NCBI GenBank assembly: GCA_018389105.1 | Contig: JACATO010001040.1 | Span: 434,001 to 498,000 of the forward strand | Origin: Nautilus pompilius | Taxonomy: Eukaryota > Mollusca > Cephalopoda > Nautilida > Nautilidae | Direction: 5' to 3' | DNA: 64,000 bases | In this document: positions 13,401 to 24,700 of the stretch, piece after piece | Layout: each line of letters opens with the position of its first letter | How positions within the stretch are numbered: the stretch's first letter is position 1 | Translations under genes and position numbers: made by a program | Notes under the pieces: model-generated | Database searches by the model: none | What the model was told of the DNA's origin: nothing | The model's input: the letters and a program-made list of their open reading frames with translations, nothing else

Positions 13401-15763
13401 AACAAATAATTTACTTTTAAAAATAATGGGTTTGTGTGGAAGCTAAAATTTTCATTAGTTATCAAGAGAACTTAACTGTGTTTGCCATCAATGACCTCTG
13501 CTCAGAGTACTGGTTTAAAGCTGATGGACATCAAACAACAACAACAACAACACCAAAATAATATAAAATGCAAGTACAAAGAAAAAATGAAATTATAATC
13601 CTGTGAGCTTTTGTTTTATTTGTATGTTAGCAGTGTTCTTTCAGCTTTTGGCAGAAAGAACTGGTTATCGGTTTCCAGACATGATGACCTTAAAACATTG
13701 TAATGAAAAGAAATGATTAACACTACGCGATGGAGGTGTTGAGTCTTATCTGACATGGTGCATTGGTTATTGGAAAGTTTAGCATAGAATGTTTCTCATT
13801 CTTAAGCATCTGGCGTGCACTGAACATTTTTAAATATTAGGTATAACAAGTTTGAATTTTAGATGTTTAAGAGAAGACCCAATAGAAATTTTCAAAGCGA
13901 TTAGGGATTTTTTAGGTGAAAAGAACTCTGTCTGCTTATGCTGTATCAGTCAATACTGGGGTGTCGATTAAAAAATACATGATTTTGGCAAGGTCAGATA
14001 TCAGAAAATATTTTTATTGATAGAATTATCAATGAGTAGAGTGAATTAACACCAACTATAGTCAACAGTGATAGTATTAATCAATTAAACAATCATATAC
14101 ATGGCTTCTCTACCTTCCATTGGAGTCAGGGAGCCAGCATGGCTTAAGAACAGTGATAGCTGAAGTAAGTTAAATGTCTCAAGAGAAAGCCACTTAGTTG
14201 GCCTGTTTAATTTTATCTGAAGTTTTATCAGAAACAGTATTCATTTAAAAGAAAAATAATTTTGTCAGTTAACATTTTTAGTTTTAAAACTGATTATAAT
14301 TAGGATAGCTTGTTCCTCTAGAAATCGATTTAAACTATTGGCGGTGTTTGGTGATATGTTGAAAAGATTTGTTGGTGGAAAGTGATCCTATTGAGAAAAG
14401 ATAAAAACATTTTTGACTTACGAAAACGAGAAAGATCAAAGCAGTGGAATTGACTATCCTCTCTTATTCAACCCAGAAGTTTTATGTATGTGTTTTTTTT
14501 TTTAAATTTTGAGGTCGAGACATTATTCTTAAATCACTGAATAAATGACTGAGTGAATAATTTCTCATAATTTATCCTTAGATTATTATTTTTTTTTAAT
14601 TATAGGTAATCTCTGTGGAAGTTTAGGATGAAGATATTTTGTTAAGGCCATTTTTCTGTTATTTTCTAAAGTGCATTACAATGTACAAGAAGATTTTGTA
14701 GATGGTCATCCCAAGTTGATTTCACTCTGGGATCAGTGGCATCAGACTACATGAAAAAAGAAAGACTTGGGCCTACTTTCTTTTTTCTTCTTTGACTGAA
14801 TTTTGTCCTAAACAAGTTAATTGTGGTACATTCATTTATGAATTTCACGATGCAAGTAAAAGGTTGGTGTTACCCACTTGTTTATTATTGTTTTGTTTTT
14901 TTTTTTCTCTATATCACAAATTCTCTGCTACACTGTCTGGTGATATGCTTGTGGGTCATAAGTACTATGAATCACAGTGGTCAGTCTCAAGGCCTGTCAG
15001 CCACATCTTATATCCAGTTGTTATTGCCACATCGCTGCTTAGAAACATGATGTCACTGATGATGTTTTGCACCTCTGTGACATTATTTTAAAGTGAGATA
15101 ATAATATCAATAAATAACATTTTTTTTTAAGTTAAAAAATTTACCTTTGTTATTACATTAATAAGATATTTCAGCTACCATAATAAGATATTCTTATGAC
15201 TTAAAAAAAAAAGACTTATTGAAGATAACACAAATGTATTTCTTACTTTTTAAAAATTTTAAATTAAATTTTTAATTCTTGATTGTTTATTTTGTTTTAG
15301 AAGTGCATTTTACATTTATTGTTTTATGACTAATAATAATAATAATTGTTTGTGTTCATGCACAAAATTAATTAGATAGAACATTCACTTTCTATTTACT
15401 TTTTGCCCCTCGTATTAATTAGTTTTGGCTTGTACTAGACCTTTGGCTAAAGAAATATTTATCATCGCAGTTTTTTGAATTGACAGATCCCGTGACTACT
15501 AACGATTATTGTATGATGAACGTGCGACCAAAAGAGAAATGTGTTTGTCATATGTTACGATTTTTTTAAAAAAAGAAGTGAATAAACATATTTATGTTGT
15601 CAGTCAGCCACACTAACAGGTTGGATTTTAAAAAAAAAAAATAGTTTATGGCATCCAGTCAAATCAGAAGATATTTATTACATCACCAGTATTCATTTTT
15701 TACAGAAGAATGAAAACTCATTACATCGGAGAAGTGGAAACTGACAGAAAGTAAATTGGAAAA
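1415..15763. other. AT-rich 3' UTR/intergenic stretch
   Basis: About 14 kb between the TTC7-like stop and the STPG4-like start. It has many homopolymer T/A runs, a GACA microsatellite near 9160-9190, a (TG)n run near 9378-9392 and a short CAA repeat near 13535-13555. Apart from the Tc1/mariner relic near 4.8-5.4 kb, no exon, RNA gene or element could be supported. Short open frames here (for example at 6580, 8023, 13013 and 14792) are of chance length for such DNA and show no family signature. The first part is probably TTC7 3' UTR and the last part STPG4 promoter. Confidence 0.6.
4830..5400 (-). pseudogene. Degenerate Tc1/mariner transposase relic
   Basis: Reading the minus strand from about 5150 down gives, with stops, LFSDLSHSTLxAMRMAGYIY, then a CSPVKIWKWPHH segment, then in another frame GHIIVWRAIDSNLNAKKYRK. 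This follows the order of a Tc1-family core: 'LFSDES.FTLW..DGR' carrying the first catalytic Asp, then a '..VK.GGGSVMVWG' strand, then a '...Y...IL' helix. Several stops and frameshifts are present and no terminal repeats were located, so the boundaries are approximate. The element is dead. The evidence is pattern recognition only; a translated profile search would settle it. Confidence 0.45.
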
Positions 15764-15784
15764 ATGGCAGCTCCACCAACATCA
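15764..15784 (+). CDS. STPG4: STPG4-like exon 1 (coding part)
   Basis: ATG at 15764 preceded by AAA (GAAAAATGG context), encoding MAAPPTS, then a perfect GTAAGT donor at 15785. The exon ends in phase 0. The transcription start is unknown; no TATA box or CpG island is obvious upstream. Confidence 0.7.
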
Positions 15785-18700
15785 GTAAGTAATCATTTTA
15801 ATTTATGTATTTATTTATTCTCAGTTTTTAGAAAAAAAAACAAAACTTGTGTATTATGTTGTTTTTTTTTTTAATATGGTACATTAAAAACTTTTTTCAT
15901 GTTATTAACGTTTCCTAAATATATATTATTGTTTTCGCTAGAGTTTCTAAAAGCTACTAACGGCTTATAGTGTAAGAGATTAGTTGAGTTTTTTTTTTCT
16001 TTCTAATGACAGTAAAATCACTTAAATGTAAGTTTTATGCTAAGTTCTGGGTTTACGTTTGCCACAGTATTTACTCGTATTAAGTATTATTCATGTTGTT
16101 TAGCAACATCTGATCTCTGATCTATTTTATGAGAGGGATGTGACAACTGTAGAAGAATTTGTTATTTTCAGAAGAAGAAAATGATTCAACTCAAGTATGA
16201 CCCTCCAGTCACCTGCCGAGAAGTCTGGTGGCGCAAGGATTTGAAGGTAGGTGATATGATAGTGTGGGCACCACTATCTTACATTTAAGGTAAGTTGTGC
16301 AAGAGCTAATAGATCACACTGCATTAGAAGTGCTAAGGACTTTTTTTTAATGTTATTTATCAAAAGTCCACTTTGCTGGAATGCTCAAGTATGCTAAACA
16401 ATTACTACATTCTGAACGAATTTTCAGCCAGAAAAAAAAAAAAGACAAAGGTACATTTAAATCCAACCTGAAGAAATATGGTATTTTGACTTCATTGCAT
16501 AGGAGAAAAAATATCCAAAGATCACAAATTCTGGCCATTTTTATGCAAACAGGGAATTAACAATTTTCAGCAAACTAGTATTGCAAAGGAAGAAAAGAAA
16601 CATGGACAGAGGGAGGAGTGTTAGTCTGCCACAGCTACATCAGTCACTGTGATCTGTTATTTTTCATATGTATGATAAAAATATTTCTCTCTAGGAACGA
16701 TTGAGAAAGCCTCCTAAATGTTCATCAAACACAAGGCCAATCTTAAAACTTGATTTTTTTCATTTATTAAAGGGGAGGGAATCTTACTCAGTTATTTATA
16801 TGACCAGTCTTATTTCTAATTTATGTAAATGAAAATTAATATTGGATTTGTGAATAAGTTAAAGAAGCTTGCTGATGGTATCAAGTTATATGGCTAGGGT
16901 TATTTACCTAGGAAGATTTAAATAAGCTAAACAAATGGACTGCCAAGTGGCAAATGAACTTTAATCAAAGTGCAAATGCACTCATATGGATGACAGTAGT
17001 GATAAGGAATCGTATTACTTTATTAACAGTAGTAATGCTGAGCAACATCTAAAAAGTAATTATTCTATATAAGCTGAAATGCAATAATCAATGTTTAATT
17101 TTAACATTGAAATTGAGGTAGTTGTTTCTTTTTTGGTGATCTTAGACTCTGGCATCACTAAGGGATATAGCAGAGCATTGAATACGTGGAACAGTTTTAC
17201 CGGTACAGTTGTTTTGTAGAAATCCATTGAATGGATGTACGAGCAGATTGGGGGAATAGGGTGTCTTTACACATGTCTCTTTCACAGGAGACTTCCTGCT
17301 GCTCTGTAAAGAAAACTTTGTTCTCAGTCTCTTTTTTCACCCTTTTTATTTTCCGTAGCTATTCGAAAGTGTATTAACTCTATTAGGGCCTACAATTTGT
17401 TGAGGTCAACTACACAACTACTGAACTAACTATTGAACATTTAATCTACTCTTAGGAGAGGGTGGCTCATTGGTACTCTACTGGACTGTTAAGGTCTAGA
17501 TTCTTCAATTTACCTCCCTTGGCATGGTTTCTTGTTCTTCTTCACCAGAAGTTCCTCCAGGCTTTTCAGTTTCCTTTCACTTCTGAAAATGAAGAGTTCT
17601 AATAAGGTCTTCTCTACCAAAGTAAAAAGTCTGGGTTCCCTCATAGTGCAGGATCGGTAATATTTCCTAGGGACAACTGTGGCACTGTGCTCGCTCATCG
17701 GGGTTATCTCCCTTATAAACATTGGCAAACAGCACGTCTACTCCTAGTATTTAACTCCCCTAAAAAATCAGGATGTTCGAATACAGTGATATTGGAGTAA
17801 AGAATAAATTAGAAAAGTTTGCTAATGATTAGTCAACTTCAAAAAAACTTAAACACATTGAATAAATGGACTAATAGGTGACAAATTAACTTTAATGTCT
17901 GAATGCATTCATAATTGGTCATGCTAATTCTAAGAGACTATAGAATATTAGGGGTCTTTTTTAAAAAAGAACCATTAGAATGAATTCACTGGGCACTCTT
18001 GTTCTTCGCTTTAAAGTTTTAATGAAACCATATTTGGAGTATGTATTTCAGACTTGGTGTCCTCACCAGGTTTTATCTACAGAGTGCCCCACAAAAAACT
18101 AGGAAAAGTCCAGATCTCAACATAATGGATTTTACCATGTGGGGTTTACTGTTACATCAACTTCAATTACAGAGGAGAGAGGTCACAGACATACAATCCT
18201 TAGAACCTGTGTTGGTGAAAGCTTAGAACAATATCCTGCTTGAAGTTATCCAAAGGGCGACTGGAAGTTGGCTAGACTGTCTACGTCGTTGTGCAGCTGC
18301 CCACAGAAAGCATTTTGAACACCACATCTAACATTTCTGTTTTAAGCTACCAAATTTTTATCCTTTGCTTTTGTTTTAAATAACTACCAAAATTTCCAAC
18401 AATTAAATAAACTGTACCAAATTTCCTGGTTTTTTGTGGGGCACCCTGTAGTTGGAAAGAGGTGCAAAGGCATTTTACTAGAATGATTTGGAGAATGAAG
18501 CATTTTGGTTATTCTGAGTGATAAGGGAGAAAGAATTAATTTAATTTCCTGACTCTTCATATTAAAGATTAGAGAGATTTATTCAGAACCTTAGAATTGT
18601 AAAAGATATGGAACAGGTAGAAATATCAAAATATTTTGTTATTTTGGTCATTTATGCTACAATAGGAGGGTCATGATTGAAACCAGATGGCTTTAGCATA

Positions 18701-21700
18701 TACTCTTTGTTTTAGTCAAAAATTACTAAAAGAGTTTTCATATATATATATATATATAAGAAATAATTAATTAGATATTTTCATTTAGATATTTTGGAGA
18801 ATGTCATGTTTTTGTGGTCTTTTGAGGATAGAGGAAGACATTAAAAAAAAATTGGAATATGGAAACTGGAAAAGATTATTCTTAGATTGGTAATTTGTTT
18901 TACCTGAGTAGAGATCAATTATGAAAAATTAAGTCAAGCAGAAATAAAAATCAGTAGTACATTGTTGATTTGGACCAAGTCTTAGAGAGAAATCAAAAAT
19001 TATTGTTATTATTATCATCATCGTCATCATCCATCAGGCCAAATGTACATTTTTTTAATAAAATTGTTTTGGTAGATAAAGTTTCTTTTTCTCTAACTTT
19101 TGGTTGGAGCAGTACAATGAAATCTAGTAAATTAGGGAATCTTTAATTATAACAATGTGTGAAGGACTGGCTCAATATTCTTAATCTTCTAATTCTGTTT
19201 ATGTGTACTGTATAGACCCATCCAATGATGGAATTTGCTTATTTTGGTAGGAAAAGGTAAAAGTCAAATCTGAAATTTGAAAATTTGTCTTTAAAAAACA
19301 TTGAAAAACATTTTTTTAAAAATGAAACTATATGATAAATTAGATTTTTTTAATTGGTTTGTCACAGCAATATAATTATTTTTTTGTTTATTTTGAAGTT
19401 TTTTTCATGACCAAATGGCTCATCTGTCTTCAAAATCAGTTTATGCTTTTATTTAAGTTTCCATTGGCTGATCACTAGAAGTTGCTGCAAAGTGATTTGT
19501 ATTTTCTCAAATGTTCTCCTATAGCCAACACCAATTCCAGGGTCATACAAAACTAAAACATTTGTTGAAGAACCAGTAATGATGACATATGGAAGGAAAT
19601 CAGAGGGTCGAAAACGAGATTCTAACCCTGCAGGTAAAGGAGAGTTATTATTACCTGGAGCATATGAGCAGAAGGATTTTCTACAGGTGTGAGTAACTCA
19701 AATTAAATACGATAAAATAATTAATAATGAGATTCAGTTTAATAGAAAATACAGTACTGCCAAAACAATGAAAATATCCCCATAACACATGCAATTTCAT
19801 CCAGGTTTCACTTGAACATTTTGAATATCATGATGCACATTAGGTACTGAGTTGCCACTACTATTCTACAATAAATATTAAAGTATTTCAATGCCTTCAG
19901 TACTCTACACAGTAACTTGGCTCTGCACAATAATACATGATTAAATCATTTTTTGCTGCACGAAGCCACTCTAGTTTAACATTGAGGCACAACTCCCCCA
20001 TCATAATGGCAGGATGTGGGATAGGTTTTCAGCTGGTGATTGAGATAGTTGATCAGATGTATATCAGGGCTTCGGGGCACTTAGGGAAGAAGTTGAATAT
20101 GTTGATTTTCTTTTCCAGACTATGATTACCTGAAAGGTGTGGCATGCAGTGCCATTTTCCTGAAGACTATGGCCATTAAATCTCTCAGTATCCCTTGTTG
20201 GTTCAGTGGTAGAAGATGTATCTTTAAAATGGCAGTGTACCCAGTTTAAGGCGTCTTTCAACAAACACTAGTTCTGTTTTTTATATGTCAGACTGCTGTC
20301 CATACTATGTCACTCCTGCCTCATATTTGACCATGACTAAAGTTGCTAGGGTTAAAAGTCTTCATTAGGTCTTCTCTAAGCCAAAATGTGAATTTCTGAT
20401 GACAAGACTCATCAGATAAGAGTACGCACTGCCAATACTTGAAAATCTAGGGACGCGTCTTCTGTCCAGATCTTTCATTACTATTATACAGAGGGAATGT
20501 TCTTATGTGCTACATACATGTCCTTTGTAGCCAAATTTGTGTAGATGACATTGGATCATTTTCTTTACTCATTTCTGTTGCATGGGTGATGTAACTAAGA
20601 GAATCTTGGTGATGAGTGCAGACATGGTGATTAGTGGCATGTTCTTGTCATGGCATTACTCTTAGAGAGATTCCACATCACTTTGCTTAGCAGTAATATT
20701 GTGCAATGATATTTGCCACATGGTGTATAATAAGGGCTGCATATTGGGACCTCAAATGCTATTTTGAGGTGCATCTGTTACATGGGTGCCATTATAATCA
20801 ATAGCGTTCCTGATCCACGAGCAAGGGTTGTTCATGCCATGACTTTTCCAGTAACCCTGCTCATTAGTAAAGGCAAGCAAAGTACAACATCACGTGTACA
20901 ATTTTTAATGCTTGGCAGCAGCAGCATCCACACAGTGCATGTTGCAGGAGTTAATTCCTAAAACTTGGATAAATCTGTTGTACAAAGTAAAGTTTCATCT
21001 TCAGTGGCAGAAACTAGTGCTAGCAGAAGTCATAATCAAGATATGAAAGCATCACGGGATCCACCACTTGACCAATCAGAAGTCTGAAGCAAGAGAAAGG
21101 ATCATTTCATAAAAGTTGGGAATTTGAATTTGTTTTTCAGAGAGCATTGGAAAACCAGTGTAGCTTCTTTGCCAGGAAACTTCTACCTGCAAGACTTAAA
21201 ATATCAATTATGAAACTGCTCATGGTGACTTTTTAGGAAAGGAGGATAACTGAAGAATAATGAACAGATTTTAAATTTTCTTGTGCAGACCATAGTGTAA
21301 CAGTGTGGAGCTCTTGTTCTGTTAAACAAATGGGTAACAAGGATGTTTTACTTGAATTATAAAGAATATGTATAATTATTCTTATGAAAACTGACAGTTA
21401 AATATGAATGAAAAGATAGTAGTGATGTGTTATTTACAAAAGTAGTGGGTAAGCTGCTAAGGATGCTCAAATGAAATCCAGCCAGATACCATTTGTGTCT
21501 CAAGTAGTAATACAACTAAGTGAAAAAACATTTTATACATTTAGTTATTTTTCTTATTATTATTGTCCGTTTAATAGAATGTTTCACTGAATGCTATAAC
21601 TTATAATCACATCCATTCATCATTATTTATTTATGCTTCCATTTCACGCTTGAAATTTCGTGGTTGCCAAGAGAATTTCTCGTCAGTTTCATTAGTTACC

Positions 21701-24700
21701 TAAATGATGTGGCTGTCAAGTGCTGGATGTGACAGATGTATTCAAAAGATGAAATGTGGATTGTTTCATACTTTTATTTGCTTTTGAGGCCATCTAGAAA
21801 AGCATGGCTATATTTTAAAGACTAATCTCTATCATGTTTCTAAACAAATTTCTTGTACTGTAATTATAATTTCAGGAGTATGGCAGGTTATGAGTTCATA
21901 TCTATTTATAGTTTTAAATTGGGTGCCTCATTATTTGATTGTGGCCATTTGCTAGTTTAACATAAAAGTTTATTTTTTGTTAACCCTTTGAAGTTATCTT
22001 ATATTTTTCATGAACATGTTCTGAATACGAAACAGTTTTGATTATTCAATGTCGATCAGAAGATGGATAGGGTTTCAGCATGTGCCCTATTCTCAAACAT
22101 GCAAGCTCATGTGGAGTCTGACATACTGAGGGGGGCGGGCTAAGAGAGTGCAGGTAGATAAATCAGCTTGACCTCATCTCCACTTAAATCCATTCATTCA
22201 GCAGGTGCTACTTCTATTGCAAGAACTAGCAGTCATTGTCAGCTACAACGCAGTAACCCAGGTGGGTAAGATTAAGTATTCTGGTGTCAAAGCGAAGATT
22301 ATTTTACACTTATTTTTCATTTGCTTCTGCTGCCACCAGTCATCACTCTTACCCACAGGCTATCTCACAATTGTCAACAAACTGCAACTTTACTTTTGCT
22401 TTATCTAAACACCATTAATGTAGACTATTGCTTTTGGATTCTTTTTTATTGTTCCCTTGTGCATCAAACTTTTGAATAGTTGTACGTGGGCATTACAAAG
22501 CAAAAGAAAGGTCAGTTTTCATAGTCATAGTAGCAGACCTGCCAGAGTGACTGCAGTGTGAATTTTCAAAATGCTTATCAACAGTAAAGTTAATACATGA
22601 GATATTCATTCTTGTACTGCTGAAAAAAGGTTTGCAAAGGAAGTACAGGCAATCAAAGATTGCAAGTTTAACCTGCCAAAAATCTGGAAGTAAAACCCTG
22701 CTTTGCAAAAGTAAATCTTTATATTTTCAGTTTTGCTATTTGTAGCTAATTTAACATGGGAATTTATAGAATTTAAATGTAGTTTTCGTATCTGCCAATA
22801 ATTAAGGAAATCGTCCCACTATGCAATACATATTGTTTGTACCAAGAATAGACATGATGTTTTTTTTTTTTCTTTTCTATTTTTAACTGTAAGTGTTATT
22901 GCAATTTGTAGTGTCCAGGCTGTACATCATAGATTTTGGTGCATTTTCCAGCAATCAACCAGACTCAGCTTGAGTGGCAATGCATTATGGGAATATTTTC
23001 TTAATTATAATTGGATAGAAATCATTTTAGATTACATACACTTTATCACTGCAGGTGGTATTATTACCTTTAATTATCAAGGGTTAACTTAAGAAAGTTC
23101 TCTCTTTCTCTCATGTATGTACACACAGATTTTTTTCCTTTTTTTAATGGTTTCAGGCTGGCAAAGGTCCCTGCTAGTTACAGTTTCAAAGATGTTGGAA
23201 GAAACACTATTTTTCCTCTCTACTTTAAATCTGATAAGGTGAGCTTTTTTTTAAAAAAATAAACAGAATGTATTTATCTGTATTAAAAGGAAAGTTTTTA
23301 AAGAAATTCCCTATTACTCTTCTTGGAGTTACAAAACAAAAATGGTAAAGATGGGTTTTTTTTGTTTTTGTTTTTTAACATCATACATTTTATCCACTTT
23401 TGATATTTTATCTGCTGACCCTAAACGCAATTACAGTAATAAATTATAAAAGCTTTTTTATGTATTTGCAATTAAAAAATTTCATATTGGCTTAATACTA
23501 GGTACAGCTTAGTTTCCATTTAGCAATTCATTTATGTCTATCTTATGAAATTTTTAGTGCAAACTGAAAAGTTTGAGGGGATTTCTATATTAGTTGTGGC
23601 TATTTAAGTTATTCCAAATTTCCCAGTCAGAGTTTCTACTTTTTGAAATTAGTTTATAATTCAGTACATAGTTGAAGAGGCAGGAATCATCTTGATTTAT
23701 GCAAGGGACATCACTATGATTCCTAAATATTGACTACACTCATGGATCATTTATTTCACGTGCACCTAACCTGTTGGCTGGACTGAGAGCTGAACAAATT
23801 TGTCCATTATCTATTCTTCCAAACCCTTAATTGTTTTGAAAACCTCTACTGAGTTTCCTCTTTAATGTCTAAAATTCAAAGTTGGTGGATTTGAGATTTT
23901 TATCAAGATGTGAATAAACCAATGATTTTTGTTTTGTGAAAAATAACTTTAATTTAATATTTAAAAAAAAAGGAGAAAATGAAAAAAAAAATCATCATTG
24001 ATTACAAACAAGAATGTGATGCTCACAGTAAAACCCCGATTTAATGGACCCCCATTCAGTGGACTTCAGAAGCAATGGACGCTATCTGCTCTCCCGACAA
24101 AAATCTGTGTTGAGCTGCTGGAAAAATTTTTTTGCTTGGGCACCTTTTGCACATGCGAATGTAAGCATCCAGGTTTAATGGACTCTGGCATTAACAGACA
24201 CCCCCTTCCACCCCATTAGTCTGTTAAATCAGGGTTTTGCTGTTTATACTTGCATGCAGTTTAATAGATTTGACTGTTTGCTTCATAAACATAATAAAGA
24301 GGTACACCAGGGGGTAATTCTTTTTCTTTTGCCTTATAGTACTGGGTTATTTTTGTGTTGTTTAGCTCTTCGGTGCATATTTCAGTTATTCTGTGGGAGG
24401 AGATTTGATTGAGATATTCATGTAATCTTCACTTCCAATAAACAAACCTGAAGTTGTCTTAATTTTAAAAAAATATTTATATATATATATTTCTGCAGAA
24501 CATTCTCAGAAACTATCCAGGAATGTATGAAATGCAGAAGTACCTGTCCATGACTGTAGAGAAGTATGTGATAAAGTAAGTTAGTTTGTTAATTGAGTTG
24601 ATTTTCCTAGATCTCTGGTTTTTTTCTTCTGTTGCTTTTTCTAGATTTCATCTCTCTATTTTCCCTTTAAATTAGATTTTGTTGAAGCTTTATAATGGCT

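Noticed and set aside
14792-15091. 99-codon frame upstream of STPG4-like
   Set aside because: Two overlapping plus-strand frames are open over the same bases, and it is rich in Phe/Leu from T-runs. No family pattern.
20192-20215. TGTTGGTTCAGTGGTAGAAG as a tRNA/SINE box A
   Set aside because: Lies inside the Tc1 transposase pseudogene in the expected coding order, with no box B at the right distance.
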